Under the pieces are notes generated by a model that saw only the letters and a list, made by a program, of their open reading frames with translations, was not told where the DNA came from and ran no database searches. From assembly GCF_029168335.1 (NCBI RefSeq), contig NZ_JARGYC010000020.1:1-64000 (forward strand): a stretch of 64,000 nucleotides of DNA, in the 5' to 3' direction. Positions 43,244 through 50,736 of the stretch are shown here, piece by piece; position 1 is the first letter of the stretch, and each line of letters starts with the position of its first letter. The translations under genes were made by a program, and so were the position numbers. The stretch comes from Psychromarinibacter sediminicola. Lineage in GTDB: Bacteria; Pseudomonadota; Alphaproteobacteria; Rhodobacterales; Rhodobacteraceae.

Positions 43244-44566
43244 ATGAGAGAGCTAGAATTCTACGTCTGCAACGGCGGCAAATACCCTTACGTTCCGCAT
43301 CGCGAAGAGCTGGGGAAAACGCGGTTCATCACGACGCCGAGCAAATACTACGACGACCTGCGCGGCCAGCAGATCATCGAAGACTATATCGAGGATACCG
43401 TCTTCGCCGAGCGCCTCGGTTACGACGGCGCCATCGTCATCGAGCAGCATGGCGGCCCGAACTCTCTCGTCGGCCAGTCGATCACCATTGCGGCGACGCT
43501 GATCGCCAGGACGAGCCGGATGCGCATCGGCACCGTCGGCGCCCTGCTCAACAGCTACCTGTCGCCGATCCGTTTCGCCGAGGAGATCGCAACCCTCGAT
43601 ATCCTGTCGCGCGGTCGCTATTTCGGCGGCCTCCCCATGGGGATCGGCGGCAACTACCACTCGCTGGGCGTCATGAACCCGACCTATGCGCGCGAGCGGT
43701 TCCGCGAAGCCCACGACATGGTCATGGCGGCGTTCAAGGCCGACGAGCCGTTCAAGTGGGACGGCAAGTTCTTCCAGTCCGAATACGTGAACCTCTGGCC
43801 GAAGCCGATCCAGAAACCCTGTCCGGAGATGTGGGTTCCCGCCTCGGGGTCCAAGGACTCGCTCACCTTCGCGGCGAACAACGGCTACACCTATGTCGCC
43901 GTTCTGGTGCCGTGGCCGATCCTTCTGAAGAACTGTCAGAACTTCAAGCAGTCCGTGATCGACGCCGGGCAGGAATTCGACCCGCGCCGGATCGCCGCGA
44001 CGGCCTATGTGCATGTCGCCGAAACCGACAAGCAGGCACGCCGGGAAGCCGAGGGTCACCTGATGTCGGTGTTCCAGAACTCGCTTGGGTCGCCCTTCCA
44101 CGACTCCTTCCCGCCGGGCCACGTGACCCCGCAGTCCCTGCGCGGCATGGCTGCAGGCGGCGGCTATCGCAGCGTCGATCTCGCCACGCTCAGGTTCGAG
44201 GACGGCCTCGAAAGCGGTCAGTTCATCGTCGGCTCTTCCGACACGGTGGCCGAGCGGATCGAAGAGATCACCACCCAGATGGATGCCGGGCGGCTGTTCA
44301 TGTTCACCGACAGCTGGACCATGCCGTCCTGGATGACGCGGAAGAACATGACGCTCTTCGCCGAAGAGGTCATGCCGCGCTTCCGCAAGCGCGACGGCAA
44401 ACCGCTCTGGGACAAGGACGAGACCGGCTACGCCGCCAACACGCGGTCGGAATACGGTGCGCGGGTGGGCGAAGCCCCGGCCGTCGCGACCGCCGACATT
44501 CAGGAAGTCGGCCGCGTGGACATCACCACCTCGCACATTCCCGAATTGTGCAAGCCGATCAAGTGA
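43244..44566 (+). CDS. LLM-class (bacterial luciferase-like) FMN-dependent monooxygenase
   Basis: 440 residues, longer than the usual 330-390. The barrel core is clear: YIEDTVFAERLGYDGAIVIE, RMRIGTVGALLNSYLSPIRF, AEEIATLDILSRGRYFGGL and SDTVAERIEEITTQM. The C-terminal 60 residues after the barrel (from about PRFRKRDGKPLWDKDE) form a polar extension. GGAGTAAG precedes the ATG, five bases after the hydrolase stop. With the flavin reductase gene that follows it should form a two-component oxygenase that uses reduced FMN and oxygen, e.g. for Baeyer-Villiger-type insertion or ring opening. Confidence 0.88.
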   Translation: MRELEFYVCNGGKYPYVPHREELGKTRFITTPSKYYDDLRGQQIIEDYIEDTVFAERLGYDGAIVIEQHGGPNSLVGQSITIAATLIARTSRMRIGTVGALLNSYLSPIRFAEEIATLDILSRGRYFGGLPMGIGGNYHSLGVMNPTYARERFREAHDMVMAAFKADEPFKWDGKFFQSEYVNLWPKPIQKPCPEMWVPASGSKDSLTFAANNGYTYVAVLVPWPILLKNCQNFKQSVIDAGQEFDPRRIAATAYVHVAETDKQARREAEGHLMSVFQNSLGSPFHDSFPPGHVTPQSLRGMAAGGGYRSVDLATLRFEDGLESGQFIVGSSDTVAERIEEITTQMDAGRLFMFTDSWTMPSWMTRKNMTLFAEEVMPRFRKRDGKPLWDKDETGYAANTRSEYGARVGEAPAVATADIQEVGRVDITTSHIPELCKPIK

Positions 44567-44642
44567 GGCGACCGGCACACCGGCGGCCGGGCGATATGCC
44601 ATCGGCCGCCGGACGCAAGAAACAGTCAACGAGGTGCCTCGA

Positions 44643-45158
44643 ATGGCCGACAGGGAAAACGACAACGGCGACCTGATCGCTCAGGTCAAGAAGGTGCATC
44701 GCGCTTTTCCGACGGGCGTGACGATCGTCACGACGATGGAGGGCGAGCTTCCGTTCGGGTTGGCCGTGAACGCGTTTTCGAGCGTGTCGCTGTCGCCGCC
44801 CATGGTTCTGGCCTGCATCAACGAGACCTCGAGCACCTATCCCCGCTTCTTCGGCAGCCGGAAGTTCGGCGTCAGCATTCTTGCCAACGATCAGGAAGGT
44901 GTGGCGATGCAGTTTGCCAAGTCCGGCGGCGACAAGTTTGCCGAGATCGACTGGCACAGGGGCGTCAACGGCGTGCCGCTGATAAGCGACGCAGCCGCAA
45001 ACCTGGAACTGGAGGTCGTCAGCATGCTGATGGCCGGAACGCATACGATCTTCATCGGTCAGGTCCTGTCGGCGGATGCGTCCGGAAAAGCGTCTCTGAT
45101 CTATTCTGGCGGTGGCTTCTACGATGGTGCGAAGCTTTCGCCGACGACCGAAAACTGA
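44643..45158 (+). CDS. Flavin reductase (HpaC/RutF-like), two-component oxygenase partner
   Basis: 171 residues. Conserved FPTGVTIVTTMEGELPFGLA, VNAFSSVSLSPPMVLACINE and ILANDQEGVAMQFAKSGGD are diagnostic for the FMN-binding split-barrel flavin reductases. ATG 44643 follows 76 bases after the LLM gene; the upstream open frame to 44457 is shadow. It would reduce FMN with NAD(P)H and pass it to the LLM enzyme. Confidence 0.92.
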   Translation: MADRENDNGDLIAQVKKVHRAFPTGVTIVTTMEGELPFGLAVNAFSSVSLSPPMVLACINETSSTYPRFFGSRKFGVSILANDQEGVAMQFAKSGGDKFAEIDWHRGVNGVPLISDAAANLELEVVSMLMAGTHTIFIGQVLSADASGKASLIYSGGGFYDGAKLSPTTEN

Positions 45159-45181
45159 CTCACCCGGGGAGAGCATACAGG

Positions 45182-45583
45182 ATGACAAACGCCGAACTTA
45201 TCCGTGCCATGTGGGACGCCGTCAACGAAGGCGGACCGGAAAGAATGCGCGAATTCCTCGCCGAGAATTACATCCGCCGGGATGCCGACCACGAATTCAC
45301 GCGCGAGGAATGGGTCGCCACCCTGTCGGCGCGTTGGGAGGCCTTTCCCGACAACCACTCCAACGTCGTCGACGTGATAGAGGATGGCGACAAGGCCGCC
45401 TACCGTTGGGAAGCCGTGGGACGCCATCGCCAGACCTACGAGCGTGTCCCGCCGACCGGCAAACAGGTCAAGGCGCAGGGCATCACCATTTCCAGGTTCG
45501 AAAACGGTAGGATCGTGGAAGAATGGGCGTCCTGGAACAAGTCCTCCGTCCTGCACGCGCTTGGCGTTCTGCCCATCGCGTGA
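45182..45583 (+). CDS. SnoaL-like / nuclear transport factor 2-fold protein
   Basis: 133 residues. AELIRAMWDAVNEGGPERMREFLAENYIRRD (read in parts), DVIEDGDKAAYRWEAVGRH and ISRFENGRIVEEWASWNKSS outline the cone-shaped NTF2 fold of SnoaL-type polyketide cyclases and related isomerases/hydratases. Located between the flavin reductase and creatininase-family genes. In catabolic operons such proteins usually catalyse an isomerisation or hydration of a reactive intermediate. Confidence 0.8.
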   Translation: MTNAELIRAMWDAVNEGGPERMREFLAENYIRRDADHEFTREEWVATLSARWEAFPDNHSNVVDVIEDGDKAAYRWEAVGRHRQTYERVPPTGKQVKAQGITISRFENGRIVEEWASWNKSSVLHALGVLPIA

Positions 45584-45607
45584 AATACAAAGTCGAAGGG
45601 AAGCAGC

Positions 45608-46351
45608 ATGCCCCCCAGCGCGCAGGTCTACGAATGGGAAACCCTCACCCGTGACAGGCTGAGGCAGATCGCCCCGGACGCGACGGTCGTGGTTCCGCTT
45701 GGCGCCATCGAACAGCACGGCCCTTTCCTGCCGACGGGGACCGATGCAATCCTGTCGAACAAGGCCGTGGACCTGGCCGTCGCGCGGGCGGCGGCCGACA
45801 CCGATCAGACCTTCATCATCGCCCGAGTCCTGCGCATCGGGACATCGGAACATCACCTGCCGTTCGGCGGCACGATCAGCCTGACGCCCGCGACGCTTCT
45901 GCAGGTCCTGACCGACGTGCTGCGCAGCATGCGCCACACCGGCGTGCGCAAGGTCATCGTCGTCAACGGGCATGGCGGAAACACCGGGGTTTGCCATGCC
46001 GCCGGATCCTCCGTCAGCACGACAACGGATATGGCCGTGGCCGTGCTCGACTATTGGGAGGCCGCACCGCAACCCGTCGGCCAGTTCCAGATTCCCGGCC
46101 ATGCCGGTCGTTGGGAGACCTCCCTGATCCTGGCGACCTGTCCCGAGCACGTTCAGGAGCGTCATGGCCGGGATACCGGCTCCGGCGTCAGCCTTCCGGG
46201 CCGGGGCGTGTATTCGAGCGAGATCTGGAGCAACATAGACGGCTATACGGACGAGCCGGAACAGGCCTCCGCCGACGAGGGCAAAGCCGTATGGGAGGCG
46301 CTGATACCGGCGCTGGCCTCCAGACTCGCCGAGCTCTCAAGGACGATGTGA
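45608..46351 (+). CDS. Creatininase-family metal-dependent amidohydrolase
   Basis: 247 residues. Metal ligands are in place: VPLGAIEQHGPFLPTGTD (Glu, His, Asp), VIVVNGHGGNTG (His), and HAGRWETSLIL (Glu). Phe replaces the second His often seen in EQHGPHLP, but that residue is not one of the classic ligands. GAAGGGAAG precedes the ATG. Stop and next start overlap (GTGATG). Members open cyclic amides (creatinine) or hydrolyse formamides in cofactor pathways; here it probably cleaves a C-N bond in a ring-opened or ring-closed intermediate. Confidence 0.87.
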   Translation: MPPSAQVYEWETLTRDRLRQIAPDATVVVPLGAIEQHGPFLPTGTDAILSNKAVDLAVARAAADTDQTFIIARVLRIGTSEHHLPFGGTISLTPATLLQVLTDVLRSMRHTGVRKVIVVNGHGGNTGVCHAAGSSVSTTTDMAVAVLDYWEAAPQPVGQFQIPGHAGRWETSLILATCPEHVQERHGRDTGSGVSLPGRGVYSSEIWSNIDGYTDEPEQASADEGKAVWEALIPALASRLAELSRTM

Positions 46352-47298
46352 TGCAGCCGCCCTATCTGGACAGAAACGCCGTCATGGCGACCCTGGGCCC
46401 GGCGGACGTGAAGGACGCGGTTCGGCGCATTCTGGTGGACGCTGCCAACGGGCAGGCAGGGCAGGCGGTTCGTCGCGAGCTCAAACCATCCGAGATGCCC
46501 GGCCTGATGGGGCTGATGCCGTCCTACCGCTCCCGCGCGCCCAGGCTGTTCGCCGCCAAGACCGTCTGTGTCATGCCTGACAACCCCAAACGGGGTCTGC
46601 CGGCGCACCAGGGGATCTGCGTGCTGTTCGACGGCGAGGACGGTCATCTTGTCGGCATGGCCGAGGCCGGGGCCGTCACCGAATTGCGGACCGCGGCCCT
46701 GGCCGCCCTGGCGACGCAAACGCTCGCCCGGCAGACCCCGCGCCAGCACCTGATTGTCGGCAGCGGGCACCAGGCTCTTCCGCATATCGTCGCGATGGCC
46801 CAGTCCGGGCAGGCGGAACGCCTTGTTCTCTGGGGGCGAAACCCGGAGACCGCGGCGGATGTGCAACGTCGGGCGGCCGATCGCGGCATCGAGGTCGAAC
46901 GTGCGCCGGACCTGGAAACCGCCGTGCGCGGCTCGGATGTCGTCACCATGGTGACGGGGGCCCGCGCCCCCTTGCTCAAGGCCGAGTGGCTGGCGCCCGG
47001 CAGCCATGTCAATGCCATGGGGTCCAGCACGCCTGTCGTCCGGGAGTTCGGACCGGACGTGATCGGGACGGCGAAGCTGTTCGTCGACGACGTCGAGTCC
47101 GTGATGTCGCTGGCCGGCGAATTCGTCGATTTCGATAGCAAGCCTCCGGCGCGGACGCTGGGAGCGGTGCTCGCGGGTGCCGAAGGCGGCAGAACGCAGG
47201 ACAACGACGTTATGTTGTTCAAGTCCGTCGGGATCGGAATTCAGGATCTCGCGGTCCTGGAGCTTTTGTTTTCGGACCACCTCGCGGCGGCGAAATGA
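46351..47298 (+). CDS. Ornithine cyclodeaminase / mu-crystallin-family dehydrogenase
   Basis: 315 residues. N-terminal domain with FAAKTVCVMPDNPKRGLPAH, then the dinucleotide motif HLIVGSGHQALPHIVAMAQS and SHVNAMGSSTPVVREFGPDV, VDDVESVM typical of the family. ATG at 46351 lies in the stop of the creatininase gene; the longer open frame back to 45991 is rejected. Family enzymes reduce cyclic imines (ketimine reductase), deaminate ornithine or act as alanine dehydrogenase. A role in handling an imine or amino acid from the ring-opened substrate is inference. Confidence 0.85.
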   Translation: MQPPYLDRNAVMATLGPADVKDAVRRILVDAANGQAGQAVRRELKPSEMPGLMGLMPSYRSRAPRLFAAKTVCVMPDNPKRGLPAHQGICVLFDGEDGHLVGMAEAGAVTELRTAALAALATQTLARQTPRQHLIVGSGHQALPHIVAMAQSGQAERLVLWGRNPETAADVQRRAADRGIEVERAPDLETAVRGSDVVTMVTGARAPLLKAEWLAPGSHVNAMGSSTPVVREFGPDVIGTAKLFVDDVESVMSLAGEFVDFDSKPPARTLGAVLAGAEGGRTQDNDVMLFKSVGIGIQDLAVLELLFSDHLAAAK

Positions 47299-47720
47299 CC
47301 GGCATCGACAGCACCTGTTCCCCGGAGGCGGCCGAGTTTGGAACGGTGACCGGCAAGGTCGTTCATGGCGACAAGATCGGGCGCAACATCGGCTTTCCGA
47401 CGGCAACCCTCGATGTCAGCCCGACCGCTCTTCCGCATGGAATCTATGCCGGCATCGCCACGCTGCACTCCGGGCCACGGACAGGGCAGCGCTTCCTGAC
47501 TGCCGTTTCCCATGGACGCAGACCGACCGTCGGCGGCCAGGAGTCCCGGCTGGAATGCCATTTCCTCGACTTCTCCGACGACATCTATGGATGCGAGGTC
47601 GAGATCGAATTGGTCAAGTTTCTGCGGCCGGACATCCACTTCGACCACCTGGACGACCTTGTCGCCGCGATAAGACGCGATGTGGACGATATCAGGCAGC
47701 TGTTCTCGATGACCCGCTGA
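47295..47720 (+). CDS. Stand-alone flavokinase (riboflavin kinase domain only)
   Basis: 141 residues corresponding to only the C-terminal riboflavin-kinase half of bacterial RibF. Motifs: TGKVVHGDKIGRNIGFPTAT (with the PTA Thr for ATP/Mg), PHGIYAGIAT, GRRPTVGG, and LECHFLDFSDDIYG with the catalytic Glu, then the helix FDHLDDLVAAIRRDVDDIRQ. The N-terminal FAD-synthetase (nucleotidyltransferase) domain present in bifunctional RibF is absent. ATGA overlap with the preceding gene. It would make FMN from riboflavin inside an operon that has an FMN-using reductase and oxygenase; a dedicated FMN supply or phosphorylation of a flavin-like substrate are both possible. Confidence 0.87.
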   Translation: MTGIDSTCSPEAAEFGTVTGKVVHGDKIGRNIGFPTATLDVSPTALPHGIYAGIATLHSGPRTGQRFLTAVSHGRRPTVGGQESRLECHFLDFSDDIYGCEVEIELVKFLRPDIHFDHLDDLVAAIRRDVDDIRQLFSMTR

Positions 47721-47733
47721 CAGGGAACCCCGG

Positions 47734-47751
47734 CGGCGTCCCGGGACGCCG
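47734..47751. terminator. Hairpin between convergent flavokinase and dcd genes
   Basis: CGGCGTC pairs with GACGCCG across a 4-base CCGG loop, in the 139-base convergent gap. There is no T run on either side. The remaining gap shows no gene. Possible weak end signal for one or both directions. Confidence 0.35.
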
Positions 47752-47859
47752 GCGATCTCGTCTCGGGACACCGGTGCCGCGGCTGGCGAGCGTTCTCTGC
47801 ATCGTCCGCCCGACCGTGATCGAATGGGGACGTCCGGGCCGCACCCGGCGCCGGGCGCG

Positions 47860-48942
47860 TCACGGCATCCGGAAATGCTTTGACAGCTTCAGCCCCTGGC
47901 CCTGGTAGTTCGACGCGATCCCCGCGCCGTAGAGCTGCGCGGGCCGTGCCGCCATCCGCTCGTAGACCAGCCGTCCGACGACCTGCCCGTGCTCCAGCAC
48001 GAAGGGCGCCTCGTGACAGCGCACCTCCAGCACCCCGCGCGAGCCGCTGCCGCCCGCCGCGTCATGTCCGAACCCCGGGTCGAAGAAGCCCGCGTAATGC
48101 ACCCGGAACTCGCCCACCATCGCCAGGTAGGGCGCCATCTCGGCGGCATAGTCGGGCGGGATATGCACCGACTCGCGGCTGACCAGGATATAGAAGGCGC
48201 CGGGGTCCAGGACGATGCGGCCGCGGTCGGTCCGCACCTCCTCCCAGAACTCCGCCGCCGGATAGGCGCCGATCCGGTCGAGATCCACCAGACCGGTATG
48301 CGGCTTGGCCCGATAGCCCACCAGGTCTCCCGCCGCCGGCCGCAGGTCCACCGAGAAGCCCAGCCCCCCGTCGATCACCGCCGGCCCGTCCACCAGCGTC
48401 ACCTCCCGGTGCAGCGCGCGCAGAGCGTCGTCGTCCAGCACCGCCTGGCCGGCGCGGAACCGCACCTGGTTCAGCCGCATCCCGGGCCGCACCAGCACCG
48501 AGAACGAGCGCGGGCAGATCTCGGCATAGAGCGGCCCGTCGTAGCCGGCCGCGATCCGGTCGAACTCGGTCCCGCCATCGACGATGGCGCGGGTCAGCAG
48601 GTCGAGCCGCCCGGTCGAGCTCTTGGCGTTGCACACCGCCTGAACCCCGGGCGGCAGGGACAGCCGCTCCATCAGCGGCACGACGTAGACGCAGCCTTTC
48701 TCCAGCACCGCGCCGTCCGAGAGATCCACCGCATGCATGGTGAACTCGTCCAGCCGGTCGGCCACCCGTGCGCCGGCCCCGGCCAGGAACGACGCCCGCA
48801 CGCGGTAGGCGACCTGTCCCAGCCGCAGATCCAGCGAGGCCGGCTGGACCTGGCCCGGTTCCAGCGCCGGCGCGGCGTGAATCGCGCCCGAGGCCGCCAT
48901 GGCCTCGATCTCCTGGCTGGGCAGAACGCCGGTTCGGGTCAT
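47860..48942 (-). CDS. dcd: 2'-deoxycytidine 5'-triphosphate deaminase, long alphaproteobacterial form
   Basis: 360 residues, about twice a classical Dcd, as in many alphaproteobacteria where two dUTPase-fold domains are joined. Conserved QPASLDLRLGQ near the start, VCNAKSSTGRLDLLTR with the catalytic context, and DGGLGFSVDLR, then a second domain with RESVHIPPDYAAEMAPYLA and HYAGFFDPGFGHD. It makes dUTP for thymidylate synthesis. Beginning of the core region; a tRNA-Pro with its own terminator lies just upstream on the same strand. Confidence 0.9.
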   Translation of the reverse strand: MTRTGVLPSQEIEAMAASGAIHAAPALEPGQVQPASLDLRLGQVAYRVRASFLAGAGARVADRLDEFTMHAVDLSDGAVLEKGCVYVVPLMERLSLPPGVQAVCNAKSSTGRLDLLTRAIVDGGTEFDRIAAGYDGPLYAEICPRSFSVLVRPGMRLNQVRFRAGQAVLDDDALRALHREVTLVDGPAVIDGGLGFSVDLRPAAGDLVGYRAKPHTGLVDLDRIGAYPAAEFWEEVRTDRGRIVLDPGAFYILVSRESVHIPPDYAAEMAPYLAMVGEFRVHYAGFFDPGFGHDAAGGSGSRGVLEVRCHEAPFVLEHGQVVGRLVYERMAARPAQLYGAGIASNYQGQGLKLSKHFRMP

Positions 48943-48960
48943 CGCGGCCCCCGATACGCG

Positions 48961-48986
48961 AAAGCCCGCGGGGGTCCCCCACGGGC
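48961..48986 (-). terminator. Terminator-like hairpin after tRNA-Pro
   Basis: On the minus strand GCCCGTGGGGG and CCCCCGCGGGC form an 11-bp stem (one G-T pair) around a minimal loop, followed by TTT. It begins 12 bases past the CCA end of the tRNA and directly before the dcd start, so it likely ends tRNA transcription. Confidence 0.6.
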
Positions 48987-48997
48987 CGGATGACGAT

Positions 48998-49074
48998 TGG
49001 TCGGGCTAGCAGGACTTGAACCTGCGACCTTCCGTCCCCCAGACGGACGCGCTACCAGACTGCGCCATAGCCCG
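48998..49074 (-). tRNA. tRNA-Pro (anticodon GGG)
   Basis: 77 nt with encoded CCA. Acceptor stem CGGGCTA/TAGCCCG with discriminator A; D arm GCGC...GCGC; anticodon stem TCCGT/ACGGA enclosing CTGGGGG, so the anticodon is GGG; T arm GCAGG-TTCAAGT-CCTGC. Lies downstream of merR on the same strand. Confidence 0.96.
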
Positions 49075-49129
49075 ACGCGAGCCCCTTCATACCGTTTTTG
49101 CGCCGGGGGGCAAGAGCCGAAAACGCCGC

Positions 49130-50320
49130 TCAGCCCGGCGGTCCGGCCGACATGCGCGCGCGCAGATCGACGAGGCGATCGTAATGGGGGCGCAGCGCGG
49201 CGGCGTCGGGCGGCGGCCCCTTGCGCAACCGGCGCAGCACCTGCTCGGCCATGGTCGGCCCCTCCGGCGCGGCAGGCGTTGCGGGCGCAGGGGATGCTTC
49301 GGCCGGGCGTGCCGGGGCGTCCTGCGCCCGGCTTGGCGGTTCGGGGGACGGTGGCGTGTCGGCCGCCCCGGCCTCGGGCGCAGCGCGGGGGAAGGCCGGG
49401 GAGGGCGCTGGGGCCGCCGGCTCGGCCGGCTCTGCCGGAAGATCGGGCTCCGGCGCAGGAGCGGCCGACTCGGTAAAGGCGGGGGCCGGCGCGTCGCCGG
49501 TCGGTGCGCTCGGTTCCGGCGCGCCGGTCTCGTCGTCGGCGGGCGTGTCGGGGGCCTGCGGGGCCGGTGCCTCCGCGGCGTCCTCGCCGGCGCTCTGCGG
49601 CGCTGGTGCGGCCGGATGCGGCGCTCCGGGGGCCGGGGCAGGGCTGGCGAACGGGTTGAAATAGCTCTGCGTCTCGGGCGCCGCGTCCGCGCGCTCCGGT
49701 TCGGGCTCTGCCGGTGCCTCGGGCTCGGGCTCCGGGACCGGCTCCGGCTTCGCCTCCGCTGCGGGCCAGGCCGCCGTTTGCGGAGCGTCCTCTTCCGCGG
49801 GGCGCCAGTCCGGCGCCGCGTCCTCCGTCGCCGCGCGATCCACGAGCGGGGCAGGGGCCGCGGGCTCTGCCGTGACCCCGGCGGCCGCCTCTTCCTCCGG
49901 ATCGGGCGCCGCGTCGGCCTGGGTGGTCGCGGCCTCTTCGGGCTCCGGCACCGCCGTCGCCGAGACGGGTTCGGGCGTTGCGGCCGGAGGCGCCGCCTCG
50001 GGCTCCGACCGAGTGCTGTCCGGCGCGGCGGGCGCCGTCTCGCCCTCGATCGGCTGCGACATCGCCGCGACGTGCTTGACCCCCTGCTCGCGCAGGATTT
50101 TCTGCACGCCCCGGATCGTCAGCCCGTCATCGTGCAACAGCTTCTTGATCCCGCCCAGAAGCGCCATGTCGTTCGGGCGATAATACCGCCGCCCGCCGGC
50201 GCGCTTGACCGGCTTGATCTGGGTGAAGCGGCTTTCCCAGAAGCGCAGCACATGCGTCGGCGTGCCGAGCCAGTCGGCCACCTCGCTGATCGTGCGGAAG
50301 GCGTCGGGGGACTTGTCCAT
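49130..50320 (-). CDS. MerR-family protein with a long Ala/Pro/Glu-rich tail
   Basis: 396 residues. Residues about 8-75 form a MerR winged helix: [40 protein letters not shown], then [20 protein letters not shown]. Residues about 100-345 are low-complexity, acidic and rich in Ala, Pro and Glu, presumably disordered. A short conserved-looking C-terminus ([20 protein letters not shown]) closes the protein. No metal-binding cysteines, so it is not a metal-sensing MerR. It begins 12 bases after the ihfA stop. This MerR next to ihfA is standard in Rhodobacterales; its function is undetermined. Confidence 0.87.
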   Translation of the reverse strand: MDKSPDAFRTISEVADWLGTPTHVLRFWESRFTQIKPVKRAGGRRYYRPNDMALLGGIKKLLHDDGLTIRGVQKILREQGVKHVAAMSQPIEGETAPAAPDSTRSEPEAAPPAATPEPVSATAVPEPEEAATTQADAAPDPEEEAAAGVTAEPAAPAPLVDRAATEDAAPDWRPAEEDAPQTAAWPAAEAKPEPVPEPEPEAPAEPEPERADAAPETQSYFNPFASPAPAPGAPHPAAPAPQSAGEDAAEAPAPQAPDTPADDETGAPEPSAPTGDAPAPAFTESAAPAPEPDLPAEPAEPAAPAPSPAFPRAAPEAGAADTPPSPEPPSRAQDAPARPAEASPAPATPAAPEGPTMAEQVLRRLRKGPPPDAAALRPHYDRLVDLRARMSAGPPG

Positions 50321-50331
50321 CGCGGTTGTCC

Positions 50332-50637
50332 TCAGGCCTCGGTCTTGTTCCCCGCCGCGACCCGGTCCTTCATGAGGTGCGAGGGCCGGAAGGTCAGGAC
50401 CCGCCGCGGCAGGATCGGCACCTCTTCGCCGGTCTTCGGATTGCGCCCGACGCGGGCCGCCTTGTCGCGGACCGAGAACGTTCCGAACGAGGAAATCTTC
50501 ACCGTCTCGCCGCGCACCAGCGCGTCGGACATGTGGTTCAGGACCGATTCGACGAGCTGCGCGGACTCGTTACGCGACAGACCGACCTCGCGAAACACGG
50601 CTTCGCTCAGGTCCATGCGGGTCAGTGTCTTGCTCAT
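50332..50637 (-). CDS. ihfA: Integration host factor alpha subunit
   Basis: 101 residues. HU/IHF fold with the DNA-bending beta-arm FRPSH after [20 protein letters not shown], and N-terminal [27 protein letters not shown] precedes the ATG and a sigma70-like promoter (50664-50693) lies just upstream. Forms heterodimers with IHF-beta encoded elsewhere; bends DNA in transcription and recombination. Confidence 0.95.
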   Translation of the reverse strand: MSKTLTRMDLSEAVFREVGLSRNESAQLVESVLNHMSDALVRGETVKISSFGTFSVRDKAARVGRNPKTGEEVPILPRRVLTFRPSHLMKDRVAAGNKTEA

Positions 50638-50663
50638 TCAACTCCCCCATCCGGTGTGGGCCA

Positions 50664-50693
50664 AGGATAGGGGCGGGAGAATTTCAAAGTCAA
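50664..50693 (-). promoter_or_regulatory. Predicted sigma70-type promoter for ihfA-merR
   Basis: On the minus strand TTGACT (50693-50688) and TATCCT (50669-50664), 18 bases apart, 27 bases before the ihfA ATG. Local sequence is A/T-rich relative to its surroundings. Predicted from sequence only. Confidence 0.55.
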
Positions 50694-50736
50694 CATCAAC
50701 GGCTTGGCAGATGTGCCTAATATGTGACTTTATTGG

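Noticed and set aside
45991-46350. 120-codon N-terminal extension of the ornithine-cyclodeaminase-family protein
   Set aside because: It overlaps the creatininase gene in another frame, and the family N-terminus starts at the ATG at 46351.
46351-47295. FMN riboswitch for the flavokinase gene
   Set aside because: The flavokinase start overlaps the preceding coding sequence by four bases and there is no leader; nothing resembling the RFN element lies upstream of the operon at 42302-42425.
48998-49074. tRNA-Pro as an integration site for the catabolic region
   Set aside because: No integrase gene is present and I found no second copy of the tRNA 3' end in the window. dcd also separates the tRNA from the less GC-rich region.
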